From Syngnathus acus (taxonomy: Eukaryota; Chordata; Actinopteri; Syngnathiformes; Syngnathidae), in assembly GCF_901709675.1 (NCBI RefSeq), contig NC_051105.1:8364104-8428103 (forward strand): a DNA stretch of 64,000 bases, read 5' to 3'. Shown piece by piece: positions 16,120 through 31,158 of the stretch (position 1 is its first letter; the number at the start of each line of letters is the position of its first letter). The notes beneath the pieces are model-generated. The model searched no databases and was not told the DNA's origin. It saw only the letters and a list, made by a program, of their open reading frames with translations. Made by a program: the position numbers and the translations under genes.

Positions 16120-19100
16120 CCTCGTCCTCCACAATCATTCCCACGTAACATACACACACACACAAATAACTTTGGTTGCAGGGAACTAACTCCCCGGTAG
16201 TCCATAACTACCGGCGCACAAAAAAAGTGGAGACAATTGGGAGGGGGTCTTTTGCCTCCATATCCCCATGAAGGATTTCAGTGTCCATTCATTAATACTG
16301 AACCGGAAGTACTGACGTGTTTATTTTGATGTCATCTTTACCGGACCAGACTGGACCGAGGAAAATTATGGTGGGCCGTGTGAAGGATGTGTTTGTGTTT
16401 TCTGGACTAATTCTACTGGTGATTGAGCGCCTGAGGGGTTGGAAAGTGATGGTTTTGGGACGTCGTTGAGGAGTGACGGAAGGATGTGGAGAAAATCCGT
16501 GTCGTGCTTGTATGGTGTCCGATAATATTGACAATTTTGTCACTGCGAATGGAAGTTTGCTCAAGTTGGTGTGGTGATGCCAAACGGGACTCACGGTAAC
16601 AGAAGCAAATATTTTCTAAAATGGGAATACGACAGGATATCAGTGCAAAAACTTTTACAATGTATCCAGGACATGTAGAAAAGGAACGTGTGTTCATTTA
16701 TGAGGGAGGTGTAAAGTGACCCTAACCCTCTCACACAAGATGATTTTTGTGCCAAAAGCTTTGACAATGACAACGGTTTAAAATCCTCAATCACCCTTAC
16801 TTTTTTTAATTTAATAAAAAAAAATTCTTTCTCATGACCATTATAAAATAGTGAGTTTATCCTCATAAAATCCAGAGTCAATTTTGATCATTTAACTGTT
16901 TGTTTGTTTGTTTGTTTGTTTTTTACTCCTATTTTGTCTGAACTGGTCTTTATCTGTATAATAACACCTTTTGCTTTTTTTTTTTTTTTTTTTTTTTAAT
17001 CAAAAATCAACCCCCACCATAATATTTGAATCTTATTTTGTAACATTACCACTTTATTCTCTATAAGATTCTGACTTTATTTATCATGTACCATATGTAG
17101 TATTTTTTTTCACCCCCTCACTGTGGTCCCTTGGTAGATACTTTAAAAAATTCACTATTTACTTTTCTGGTGTTTTCTCACAATAAATGTGATAAACAAG
17201 TTATGATCTCAACGGTGGTCGCGGGTGCTCAAAATGCTAAATAATGTGATCAAACTTTTTTTTGTTATGTGGGAGCTTTTGCAAACCAATGAATTCAGGT
17301 TCAATCACGCTCAGCGAAGGGACAGCGCACGTTGAAAGAGGGGAGTGGGACGAGCACGATGGGAGTTTTGAAATCCTATACCTCCATGAGGCAATATGAC
17401 GTCAAAATACGACAATAGTTTTCGTTTAGCGGCGACATTCAAGACAAGTTTGAATGGGAATGTACAATTTAATAACCTATGAAATGGCTTGTACTGTTAA
17501 TGCATCAGAAAAAACAAACGTACAACAAAAACATTTAGGCAACCTGTTGTCTCTCTGTCAAAGGAATACATTTTTGCACTTTGAATGCCATGTCGGACTT
17601 TCCTATGAACATAGGAGAAAAGAAATGGTCCAAACGGTTTGGAATGTGAATTCCAGAAGAAGAAGAAAAAAACAATTGGTGTTGTAGCCGCATGTGTCTG
17701 GGTATGCCTGTTGTATTCATAAAGACTGGGAATAAGACCAAATGTAAACTTGAGGTATTCAAAGGGAAACAAAAATAAAGTGAATGGCACACAGTCGCCT
17801 CGCAAAGGTCTTGATCAACATTGGACATTAAAGGGACCTGACAAAGACTGAAAAAGGATGCAAGTCACTCTTAAAAGAATTGATTGTGTCTCATTGAACG
17901 TTTGATACCATTTTGTATTATTGATATGAAAATGTGTGTGTTTTTTTTTTTTAAACAATAATTTATTGATGTACGTTACCTCAGCGTGTCCCAGAACTGG
18001 ACAAAAAAAAAAAACATCCCCCAGCTTAGCTATTTTTGTTCCTTTTTATGGGACCTCAAAATGGCTTCTGGGCCTTTCTTTGCCTTTTCAGATCTTACGC
18101 CATGTGAAAAGGTTTCTCTCGTCAATATATTTTTAACTTGGACGTCAAACTCAAGGAGTAAATGCAATTTGGATGAAGACACATTGCTACAGTATTTGTC
18201 TATCTGAGCATACAAACGGTTAGTTTAGCTGAGCAGCAAAGCTAAAATCTGCTTACTGTCTGTCCAAAATTCAAACTATTTTTTTTAATGATGCTATGCT
18301 AAAATGTACTTATTGTTTTTCCTTAAGCTTGCTGTTTGCCCGAATGTTATGCCAAGATTTTCTCACACGAGGGAAGCAACGATTTCAAACCACTGTGCTA
18401 TGCTAAGCAGCTGTTTTGCTCAACTGTTTATTTGTGCTAATGCAATGCTATGAAGCAACTTGTGAGCAGAATGCAACCCCCCTTATGCTAAGCTAAACTG
18501 TTTTTCGCATCACAGACAAGTGTTTCTATCAATTTTGTCCAAGGACACCCTTGAGAAAACCAAACTAATTCCCAGTGCTTGCCTTTTTCCACATTTTGAT
18601 GTGTTGCCGCATAAATTGGTTGCTCAAAATTCTATGCACAACACCCCAAAATGACATGGAAAATGTTTTTTTCCCCTACCATTTATTAAAAATGAAAATC
18701 AAAGCACGTGTATTTTGATGGACAAGAAAATGGAATACAATTTAAAATAGGGCTGTAACTAATGTAACGAAATGTGTGTAAAGTGCTGTGAACTTTTTTT
18801 GATGCAATGCAACAGCTGGGTGTTTTATTTGATTTGCAACCCTTTTTTTTTTCCATTGCATTTTAGCTGGTACAAAAAGAATTCTGCTGTTTTTTCATGA
18901 ATGTTTGGCCAGACCAAATACAAAACGCTGAAGGTGAATCAAGTGTTGTAAAAACCCTGAATGTTATGTGAGCCAAATCGAGCACTTTTTGTTGTCACTT
19001 ATTTTGGAACAGAATGACAATTATTTGACGTGGCTTTTTTTTTTTAGGGGGGGGGGTCTCTGAAACCTGTTTTGAAAAGGCCTGTTGTAATGTTTTACAT

Positions 19101-19255
19101 TTGGGAGCTGTGGCGCTCTTATGTGGTTCTAAATGTTTGTTTTTTGTACAGGCCTTTTTTGTCTTTTGACTGAGGAGCTAGTCGAGGCGCAAACGGTGCC
19201 TTTTTAAATCTAGCCTCAGGGGGCCATCACAATAAAAATATTATGATTCGACTCC
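16120..19255 (+). other. mras: mras 3'UTR with AATAAA signal
   Basis: About 3.1 kb of AT-rich DNA without coding frames follows the mras stop. A consensus AATAAA at 19231-19236 is the best 3' end signal; earlier weak signals occur. GTTT (16896-16922) and poly-T (16977-16997) runs lie inside. Confidence 0.5.
16896..16922. repeat. (GTTT)n simple repeat
   Basis: About six GTTT units followed by a T-run. Confidence 0.85.
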
Positions 19256-19259
19256 GACT

Positions 19260-20730
19260 TAATTATTTTTGTTTCATCTGCTGTGCATGCATCAGCTCTT
19301 TTATTCTATTTCATCAGCTCTTCTCATTTTAAGATACTGCATGTTTGTTTTCATAATTTGGAGAAGTTAACAGTGGGAATACTTTATACATGTTAATGGC
19401 GAATTGTATACTTGATAAATAAAAATTGTTTGAAAAGTAACACATTACATGCATTGTATATCTAAAAAGATGAAATATATAACATTCAAAATGAAAAATA
19501 TATATAAATAACTTGAAATAATTGAATACATTACCTCTGGAATTGAACTGATGCAATAAATTGCGTTTTCTATATGCAAACACCCCAAAAACATGTAAAC
19601 AATAAAAAGGAAAAACACAAAATTTAGACAGAATGCAAAAATCACAAGTTATTTAATTGACAAGAAGTGTTAGTGTGCTTTAGTTATAACACAAATAATG
19701 TGCATAGTTAAATCTGCTTTTACAAAAATAATCATGTCATGCACACAATAAATCCTATTCATTGTTCAAGCATCTTTTTAGATAAATACAAAGGATACTA
19801 TATTTCTCTAGTGACGATTGTTCTCATCTTGTTTAATACATTTTCTTTGAAAATATGTTAAAAATAATCAAATGGATGAATTCAGTCCAACACGTTTGAA
19901 ATGCGTGAAGAACGTTTTTTAAATTTCGGGTGTGAGCGTGATAGGTGTGCTGCGTGTGCATTCAAGTACATTGACATCATAGTCCCTGGACTATACTGCG
20001 TGTGTTCCAAGTACACAAATGTAGAGAAGATCTAACCAGATCAAAAAGATATTCAATACAGGAGATTATTTCAATGTACAGTATTCAAATCATCTTATAC
20101 ATTCAACAATGAAATGTGATACATACTTGGTAAATACTTGATGCACCCAAAAGGACGCTTAATTAAAGACAAATACTTGGAATTGCACGTTGACAGTGAG
20201 AAAGAAAAAGTGCTAGTGCTAGACTGTTCAATTGCATAAGCGCAGTGGTAGTAGTTCATGAAAAGATAGCGACAAAGGCTACACAAAAAAGCAACTAAAT
20301 TGCATGAAATATGTTCGATCATCGTTAATTAAAACCTGAGAGACGATAATACAGTATGGGAGCTTTCCCTTTTCAAACACTTAGCTTTGTGATTATTCCT
20401 CCCCCAAAAGCATTTTTTATTTTTTTATTTTTTTAATGAATCTATACAATAAAAGTTTCACTTTGTGAATTGAACTACTGAAATAAATGAAATTTTCTCC
20501 ACTACTATAATTTATTGAGATGCACCTGTCTGTCCGTCATTCCTGTCAGATGAAAATCTCCTATGGTCGATTTTGTATTTCTTCACTAATTGATCCTACT
20601 GGTATTTTCGCTTAACTAAACCAAGACAGTGTTTTTAATTGTTATTGATTTCTTAAAAGTAGTGATTTTGGATATGCGAGAATTCCTCCTAACATCTTCA
20701 ATACATTTATGGGTGGAGTTGAAGTTTCCA
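19260..20730. other. Intergenic, between convergent mras and als2
   Basis: Very AT-rich sequence, no coding signal. Part of it may be the als2 3'UTR, since als2 reads leftward into it. Confidence 0.45.
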
Positions 20731-20864
20731 TCCACTTTGCAACCAGTGAAATGCTTAAAAAAAAAGAAAAAATGCAATTGACTGCTCCAACATGTACAAA
20801 AGGCAAATAGTCAGTAGTCGTGTTTTTTTTGTTGTCTTTCTCTCGTTCACTTGTACTTGAAATC

Positions 20865-23800
20865 CCTGAGCCAGTTGTGTGCTTGTGTTCAAACGAGCTA
20901 CAATGAGTTCATCGTTTAAAAAAAAAAATTTACGTTCGATTTAAGTCCCGTAAGAAATGTGGCAACATAGCTGTTAGTAGCACTGGAAGGATCAACGGGT
21001 AGCTTGAACTTCATCAAGTCCATCCTGCTCACTGCTATATCGTTGACTCCAACTGGATCTGCATGTAGCAGGCCTTCCGCACATACAGATGTCACATTTA
21101 GTTTGAAAATTGTCTTTTTAAATATTTGAACACTCAACACTGAATTTGGAGCATTCTCCCCAGACCAGAAGAACATAAGGAAGTGGAGGTTGCTCACCTT
21201 CAAGGTGGTGAACATCAGTCCTAGCTCTCCATGCTGAAGGTTAGGATCCATCAAGTCTTCTATCAGACTCACTTCAGCTCCCAGGTTTCTGATTCTAAAA
21301 GAAAGTGACGTAGGCTCATTTCATTTGAAAGAAGTTCCCCACATTGAAATCAACTGATCACACGCTGAGCTCTAAGAATACAGTTTGTGTGCGTGCACGC
21401 ACCTCGCCCTAAGTACAATGTAGAGGAAGAGCGGGAGCAGGTCGTCCATGCACCACAGGAAGTCGGTGTCCTGCGTGGGTTTGATTTTCTGGGTCAACTC
21501 CTCAAACGTATTCTGGATGACTTGGAGTTTATCAGACGGAGTGAACGTGGTGCTGCCAACGAGTCGGGGACATCAAGTGGCAGTTGGCATCAATTCATGT
21601 GAACATCTGCTCCATTTAAGGCGCAAATAAAAGCTACCTGATTTGTTGGAGTGTTTCGACAGCGCTGCCAAAGCTGACATCTTTACTGCTGGATACGATC
21701 TGAAAGAGCGAGCCCGATAGAAACATACAATGGGCAAATTGGTTTATCGTTTGTATACAACTGGTTAGATCTATAAAATAGGAAATCAACCAAATAGTGA
21801 TTATTTTTTGATCGGACTATTTTTGAAGTTGTGTCTGACCTCTTTTTTCTCCCCAAGAACAGACATCCACTTTGGCCAGAACTTTCTGGAGGGTGGAAAA
21901 GACAATCATACACTAAACACGTGAACTGCTAAGGAGACACAACAATCATTAATTTAGCCTAATGTGTATTCACTTTCAATCCTGACAGCCTTTCACAGTT
22001 TTGCTCAATTACACATGACATTGCAGTCTATGTATTGTTTTCATCAACAGAGTTCAGAGGTCATCGCCAATAACGACGAGTGACGTCAAACACTCACTGC
22101 TGAACGCCCAGGAAGCTAAGTAGGGACTGATCGGGCTGCTTGTTGAGACGGATGATGCGCTCCCAGTACTGCGCGTCCTGCTGTTCGTCATGGAGACAGT
22201 ACAGCATGAAGAGAGGCTGATAGAGTTGTGGGAGCAGCAGTGGGAGGAGCAGAGTGGAGCAACTGACTACAGAGACAAAGCTGAGGGAGGAGAATCGGGA
22301 GTCAACATAAACACGTGTTAACAATTTTCCGAGCATGCGCCGGAACATAACAAGGCTACTCTCGTTTGGATGCAGATTTAGAAATGAACTCACTTGTACA
22401 GCACATTAGTCGGTAAATGAAAAATGTTTTCGCGAATACCTACCTTGGCTCCTCTGAATATGAGCTGTATCTTATTCTACAGGGAGAAATGGGAGTATCT
22501 GGTAGGACGCTGCCGTCGTCTGGTAAGCCAGGAAACAGGAACCTGAAATGCAAAAGTAGTGTGATGATTACAAATATTGTACTATCATACAGTCAATAGC
22601 TCGAAGGAAACAAAGGAAATTATTTTGTTCCTGGCTTAAAATGTTGCCACCATGAAGCTTCATCAAGGTAGAGGCAATGTCGCACCACCTCAAAAAGTAC
22701 TTGGCTCTACGTGCGCCGACGTCATGACAATAATTAAAAACGAGCCACAAGTATTAGTCCCAAAATTACGCCGAGCTGTTGTAACATTACAGACAGTTGG
22801 AACATTAAACCGCCCCGGAAAATGAACTGAATATCTAAATGCATGTAGATTAAACCCAAATGTAGACATAAACGTAACATAAACTGTCCATCAATAAATG
22901 TTTGAAAACAAACAATTGTAAAAAAAAATAAAAAATAATACAGGTCAGTGTATTGTACTTCACCGTTAGATACAACAATTATAATAAAATATACTGTCCT
23001 GGATTAAAAGAAGTAGACATTTTAACGTTAATTAATATATGATGTACCACCAGAGGGCGCCCGCGTATCACAATTGGTGAACCATTGCTGTAGAATAAAC
23101 CTAAAATACCTGACAATGGAGTAGAAGTGTTTGACGTAGGCTTGCACCTCGTTGACAGCCTCCCTGAGCAGCCGGTGGTTTGACTCCACACCCAGGTAGG
23201 TCATCCTGTAGACGGTCACCAGCGTCTCCACCAGCCAGCCCAGAGGGTGGAACGGGGTTTCACATGCCTAGAATGCACATAAAAAGCTCGAAAAATAATC
23301 AGAATCACACAACAGGCACGGCGTTCACACAATTGAAACACCTTGGTGAGGTATTTTCGTATGTTGTCGTAACTTGTGGAGGTGACCGCATCGACGTGGT
23401 GAGGGATACACTCCAAACACTCCAAGATTTTGCTCTGAGACCTGCTGAGGTCCGGGCTACACACAGATAACAAAAAAATATGATGAAAAATTCAAGTAAG
23501 ATCAAATATGAAGCTGCGTGTTTGTATTGTGAATCAACCTGTGTCGACGTGCACTTGAAATGGAAACGGCAATGTTCTCCCAGGCTGTTGTCCTCTCTCC
23601 ATTGCTGGCAGTGTCACAGCCCAGTCGCCTCCAGCATTCGTCAAAAACACACAGCCACCTCTCATCTGCAGCCACCACAAACTGGCCCAACCTGCTACAC
23701 ACGGGCACAAGACACAAACTAAAGATTAAAAAAAAATACATATATATATTTCTTTACATCATATTAATTGTCATAAATGTATGTTGCTGTTTTTTTTTTA

Positions 23801-26800
23801 AGTAGAACATTATAGAGTGCTATTTTTAAAATGTCCGTTTTTGAGAGGATGGGACAAATGAATGGCACTTCTATTCATTTCAATAAGGAAACATGACTTG
23901 AGATGAGTGAGACCAGCTGATACTGAATTACTCTGAATATAATAAAATACCACTAAAGCACTCACATAAACTTCTTTCTGTGCTTGTCTTCAATGTCATC
24001 AGCGGCTAATTTGGTGTAAACTCCGTCCACTTTCAAACCTGCGCTCCACTCCCCACTAAAGTGGCCTTCTAGTGTGTCACCATTTGCAAGGAACAAAACA
24101 CCCTGAGAGAAAGAATGAATATGATTAAATTCCAGTCACACCTCTGGAATAATTGACAAGCGCCTGTCAAAAATCCCACCAAAGTACTGCAAGCGTTTGA
24201 CAAAGGAAAGCGATATCTTCTACCTTCCCGTTGGCCGTCCAATCTTCGGAAAACTCCCCATGAAAAGCCGTGTCGTCGTCTGAGACCAGCAAACCGGGAC
24301 CCTAAGGGAACACCCGTGCTGCATCATCAGAATGATGCATTGGGTAGACTAAAGCGAGTCCAACGGAACACTCACACTCATCTTGTTTTCTCTGAAGTTG
24401 CCTTCGTAGTACACGCCGTACTGCGTCACCACCACGGCGCTCCCGTGCCTCTCATCGTCCAGCCACATTCCCATGTACTTCTCGCCCCTAGAAGAATTAA
24501 AGTAAGGCGAATGAGGTCACTGCTCAAATGCTGACATCAACAAATGCAATTTATTGGTAGAAGATGAAAGCATATTCAAATCCATTTGCTGCGTCCGACA
24601 ATGGGAATAAAAAAAGCTGCGCATCAATCAGACCTGGTGATGTCATCATAGACGCCGTATCCAGTCCTCTTGTCACAGACCCACTGGCCGATGAAGACGC
24701 CTGAAGAAGTCTTGTCCATCTTGCCTGAGCGCAGCATGCCGTAGCCGTGACGCTGGCCGTCATTGAAGCAGCCCTCGTATACCTCGCCGTTGGCGTACCT
24801 AAAAAAGTCCCACATCAATCAAAAATGCGATCAAAAGAACGGTCACGGAAAATCGCATATATACTTTTCAAAGACGTAAACGGACCTGTAAACGCCAAAG
24901 CCGTGTATCTTGCCATCTCGCCAGTGTCCCTGATAGCAGCCGGCTTTATTTAGCAGTTTATCAGGAATCATACACTCCCCAAAGCTGGAGGGACAAATGG
25001 CGGGTTATTGGTGAGCCGTTCCACATTAGTTCAACATTATCAATGGTACCGACCCATCCTCCAGTCCATTCGTAAAGTTCCCAGTGTAGGTACGTCCATC
25101 CGGCCATCTCATTGTTCCTCTGTAAATGCACAATTTAGTTAGAATTGTCCAAAAAAAAAAAAAAAAGAGTCTCACAATGTAGCAAAAATCAATTTTGTGA
25201 TCACTCTGCGTCTCAAAAATACAAACCACCACAGACAGGATTCTCTGACCTGCCATGAACTCGTCCAGCCAACCAGCTGCCGGAATACTGAGCGTCCTTG
25301 AACCGTCCCTCTCCCGTGAATGTATAGGAGGCCGTGCGGGACATTGCTGTTATTCCTGGCGATGAACCCTGACCTCCACCACTCAGCACCCGGTCCACCT
25401 CTTGATTGAGAAAATGCAGCCACTTGTTCTACATGGTGGGTGTAAAAACAGCCCACCCCAAAGGGGAAAAAAAAAAATGTTGAGTGATATAGGATGAACT
25501 GAATGCGGGATTCAATATTTCTTCCATTATGTGAGACACACAAAAAAAAATGCATACCTTCTCTTGTGCTGTTGAGGCCACCAAGATGAAGGTCTCTTCT
25601 GGACATGACATTTTGATGGCATGGCTAGAGACACATGAAATAAAACATGGTATAAATGTTCTACTCCGCTGTTGCGTTTTGTTCAGCTAAATACTGGATC
25701 CAACAAAATGTGACAACAAAATCATACATAGTAGGGTAACCCAAACTTACCATCCGCTGTTGTTTTCAGGAAGTGGTTTGACCCACAAAAGGTTCACAGG
25801 GTAGACACGATAAGTGGAGAACTGGAAAGACACATATTTCTTATGAAGAATTTGCTCATTTTCTTGTTTTATTTCCACTCTATTTTATAATTGACAATGG
25901 GAAGTTTTGGAACGCTAAGAAAAAAAAAAGATAGGGATTGTACACAAAACAGGATGGTCACAGGGAGGAATCCACAAGACCAGGGAAAGTCTACGGCAGT
26001 AAATATTAAAAGTAAACGCAACTTGTGAAGTTTGCCAGCCACGCTGCAGCGGTGAGTTTAAGAGCTTAACGGGCTTTGTGCTAAAGGATCCACAAACTTA
26101 GATACCATCAAATATAAACACTCCAGCCTTGTCACCTGGTCACCATGCACAAAATAAATCTCAATCCAGGACGTATGAAATGTTAAATGTGAATTCAGGT
26201 TTACCCACAGACATGAACTCTCAGTTTGGTTACCAACCAAATCCAAAAATCTTATAAATAGTTAATTGAACATTTCATACAGTCCTGTTTTAAGACGAAC
26301 GACCCACATCCAGTGGGTGTGTGAAAAGTGTGAGTACTGCGCACAGACCAGCCCACCCATGCCGCTGTAGCACAGAGCTTGATGAGCTGCTATCGTAATA
26401 CTTACGAGGATCTTAGGAGGAGCGGCGCGCTGAGTGGGTGAAGAAAAAAAAAAAAAACAATCGAACGGATGGAAAGAGCATCATTCAAAAATGTATGTTG
26501 TGATGGACTACGCTTGAAGTTAGAACAGGTTGGGTCAGTGTAGTTTTTTGTTTCAGGCTACGTTTCAGTCCGCAGGGTGTTCACTGTTTGCATGCATACC
26601 TGTATGTGAACCAGCGCATCGTTGAAGAGTATGAACCAGTGGTTGGAGAAGCGGCCGGCGCCTTGAAGGGTCAGCGTTCGGTTGCTGCTTTCACATAACA
26701 CGCGACGCTGCGGGAGACGCAGACCCTCCTGAAATACACCACACGTCACTTTGTGAGTGTGAATGAACGTCAATAATCATTTAGATTTCACTTCAGGCAT

Positions 26801-29800
26801 GTGACACGGGTGCACTAGAACTGGTTGACATATGTTGACAGTCACACCCTTTTAAGACTTAGAGATTAAATGCGGCTTTACATATTTGACACCCTTATCT
26901 TAACATGTCAAATTAATAAAGCGGTCTTACAGTGTCAATCAAAATTCATCGCCATTATCTCGGTATAGTAACTAAATGATATGACCAAGTACTGCATATG
27001 AAATTATCAAGAGTGCCAAGTACTTCAATTTGTTTTGTTTTTTTAAATGACAAATTGTAGCAAGTGGCAGGTTGCACTCACAGTGTTTTTCCCAGAGTGA
27101 GTCTTCCAGAAGAGGAAGGTAACTTCAGCCTCCATCTTCTTTCTCAGTAGAGTCGCAAAGAGGTGTTCGTACTGCATACCGCTCTGATGGAGGGACTGAT
27201 ACTCTGTTGTAACCTGGTGGACAATAAAGAAGCACCACAATGTTGTCCTCATATTTATCACTAACACACTTGACGTTTGTCTACATTGTGTGTGTGACAG
27301 CAAAATGGAGGGCTTCAGCCTCACCTCGTCATAGCAGGATTCCAATGTGAGCAGGACTCGAGTGTACCGCTGGAGCTGCTGCATTGGCCGATACAACAAG
27401 GAACCCAAATCGTCATCGCTGCTTACCGATTGGTCCAGTTCGGAAAGTTGAGCAAGTCTGGCCTGCTTAGAACCTAAACACTCGCTGGACAACATACACA
27501 CATAGACACGGAGAATCTTTTAGTGTGTCTTATGACAAGTTTGTATTGTGGGGAATATACAAATATTGTAATCAAGAGGTGCCAAAACTCAAGGCCTAGG
27601 GGCAGCACATCACAGGTCCCCTAAAGTAAGTGTGGTGGTCACTTGCTGCGACTTGCAAAATAGGTTTATTTCCTTTTGGCAGGGGACTTTTAACTGACAA
27701 GACGATCATATTTTTTTTAACAAATCCCTACTTAACATAAATTATAGAATAACATTGATGTATAGAATACTTACTTAATATTTGCTAGCCGCTATTGATA
27801 CTATTAAAAAAAAAATTAAATGCAACACTTTGTCTGTAGCGACGTGACGGAAATGAGTTTGACACCCCTACTGTAATCAAATCAAGAAAATTACAGGGAT
27901 AGTTTATGGAGCAAGTGAAATCCGCCCATGACCTGGAAGTCGCCCACAGCACTGCAATACCTACACGGAAACGGAAAATATAAGTACAGTATACAGTCAA
28001 TTAAACTCCACAATGTAATTAGCACCTGGATTTCAATCTTACTCAGTATAGACGTCAAGAAAATGCTGAACGTGTGTGAGCAGGTGAAGGGAAGTGACAT
28101 CTCGGCGGAGCACGTTGTGCAGGAAATGGGTGAGTGACGTCGAGTGCTGACCGATGAGGATGCTCAGGCGAACTAAAGTTTTATAAAGGGAGTTGAAGAG
28201 TCGAGTGCAGAGCTCACCGAGGGATGGACGTGCGTTCTCTGCGCGGAAACACAGGCACATTTTTATAAAGCAGGCAGCATCATCATTTGAAGGTCAACTT
28301 TTTATATGTTTAAGTGTGAGTTACCTTTGTTGAAAATGGGCATCAGAAGCAGTTTCCTGACGTTGCTCAACCAGCAGTAAAACTTCCTCTCGCCAGAAGC
28401 CAATTCGTACAGGGCCAAGGTAAGACCCGAGATGTTGTGGTTGGCTAGCAGCGCACACTTGTGACCACCACTGCACACGCTGCTGATGTAACCCATCTAG
28501 CACACAGACATGTTCACCTCATCAATGACAAAATAGAAGAAGAAAAACAAAAATCACGCTTAGGTTGAGTTTGCTGACTTCTCTGCTCATTTGTACTTTG
28601 AGTAAGAAAAATAACAAGGCTGTAAAACCCCTATATGGACAAAATAGTTGGTACACTTGTATTTAAGTCCACTGTGCTTTCAAAAAGCCTAATTCATAAT
28701 TCATCTCCCACAGGTGAACAACCAAAAACTGCCAGGAAAGTCCACATTCCTGCCAACAACCACACATGGAAGGTCAACACATATAACCGGGGGCCACACA
28801 CCTCCATGCAAAAAGGCATCAAGGTGGGTCTGACTGAGTAACTTTCAGCCCTGTTTGGTGACCGCTGGCACGACCTGGACCTAGGGCAGGATGTCTCACT
28901 CGGCTTTGACCTCGGCTCTTGTTGCTGGCCGCAGTACAACAGCACGGGTTGGACGCCGTCTGCGTCAGCCAAGAGGAGGGAGTGGCTCTGGCCCGCCGAC
29001 ACATCCCAAGCCCTGAGACCATCGGACAGCTACAGAGGCCACCCAGGGACAAAAAGTGCAGATTTATTATTTCTCTCTCGTCAGGCCCCATTATAGATTT
29101 TTTTGCTGATGCCTTAGAAAAAAAATTATATGACAACACAATAACATGTCCTCTAATTAATTTATTTGAACTGCAACAATAAGCATAATTTATTAGTAAT
29201 TATTATTAATTGATTTGATAAACAAGGTAGAAAAACAGGACAATAATGAATCCTGAAAAATGGTTTAATAAATGACAAGAAAAATATATAGCAATAGAAG
29301 AGCATCTAAACATTATTTAAAACATGACTTAATTAAAAATATTGTTTCTACCTTAGTCTGCTGTGGAACCGTAACAGGACTGTTGACATGACCGAGTTGT
29401 CCGCACATGTTGCTGCCCCATGAGTAGACCTGCAATACAAAAAATACAATTATGAAAGCTAAGGTTAGAAGGGGTCACGAGAAAGCATTAGTTAAGTCTC
29501 TGAGTGTGACAGTTACCTGGCACTGAGCGGTGAGAGCCAGCGAATGGTGTGATCCTGCGGCCACTTTGATCACTTCCTCACCTGTCAAACACTTAATACA
29601 GAGAGGCTGGAGTCTAGGAACACACACACACATAGATACACAAATGATTACGTCTCAGAGAGAGTCGCTAATTTATTAAAGGAAATGTGTTCAACACATT
29701 TTTGAATGGGATCTCTCTCAGACCTGGCCAGTTGATCTCCATGGCCCAGTTGCCCCTCGGACCCTCTGCCCCAGCTCCACACCTCCGTTTCCAAAGACGG

Positions 29801-31122
29801 AAAGCTATCTTCTGAAAAAGAGGATGGCTTGCTTCCACAATGTTGTTTTTGCCTTTGGGTTGCTATAGTGGGGAAAGCATGTGGGCCAATGGAGAATAGA
29901 CACTATTATGGCTGAAATGATTGGTTTAATAATTTTAATAAAGTTTGTGCAAAAAAAGAAATCGAAGCAAAATCTTCAAAACTTCGCAGTCATCTTTTTT
30001 TCCCTACATGAACTAGTGTTACTACGAACTTATGTTACTTAATAATGTCTAAATTTTTAAATTAAAATTTGGACAACAATGACAAATGCACCTCACAAGA
30101 ACATGTTAATGATGCAAAATATGTTTTTTTATCTGATGACTGGGGATAATCACAGAATTGATTCTACAAATATTTGATTGCTTATAGCTGCAGCACCTAA
30201 GAGCTAGAAAGGGAGTCAAAATCCTACCAAAACACATCTTCTCATGCCAGTTAAATGACACAATCCATGCAGTTTTTTCCAAGGTCCATTTCAGGTCAGC
30301 AGCTACACTTTGGACTCACTCCAGATGTTTGAACTGCTCACCTTGGTGTCTAAGCTAAGTCACATGACCATGCAGAGGCTACTGAGCGGTCAATATGCGG
30401 GCAGTAGGCATGAAGGGACATTACTCTAAAACAGCTGATGCTTCACGTTGCAGCAAAATGCAAACTTGTAAAAACTAGAAGGAGCCACAGCAAGAGGAGA
30501 TAAATGGAAACAAAGACCAAAGAACTAAATTTATATTCTGTCCACATATAACTCAAACATTTCTACAACTTTAGCTCTTACTGTAACCTACCATGGGTGG
30601 GTGTTCCAGGTAGGGAGAATCTCCTGTTAGCCGTTTTGCCCTTCTGGTTAATGTCGGTAAGACTAGAGCTTTTGTGCTCCAGCATGACTTTTTTCTTCCA
30701 CAGGGAACCTTCGAGAGAGGAGGACCGCACTACCTCATTGCTGCAATGGGTGAGAAAATGAAGATTGAGGTGTCCAAAATATTTGAAATATGAATGAGTC
30801 ACTCCATGTCATGAGCAAACTGCACAGAGTTCATGTTAAAAAATATACACTGTATTAAAAACACACACAATGTAACTATTACACTAATTTAAGTTGGAAC
30901 AACAATATGAATTCTTGACATTTATGGCAACAATGAGAGTTAGCACAAAAAAGTAAGCAAATAGTGTGCTCAAAAACAATTTGCTGATTTGTTTTTACTT
31001 GGATCTTTAAGCTGGGAGACTGAAGTCCAACCAATTTCAGTTGGGAAAAAATGTTAATGTCTGCGGTCAGAAGTCCAGCTCCTGCCAAAAACGTTGGAGC
31101 ATGTTATCTTACCCCCACCCCC

Positions 31123-31158
<36 letters not shown>

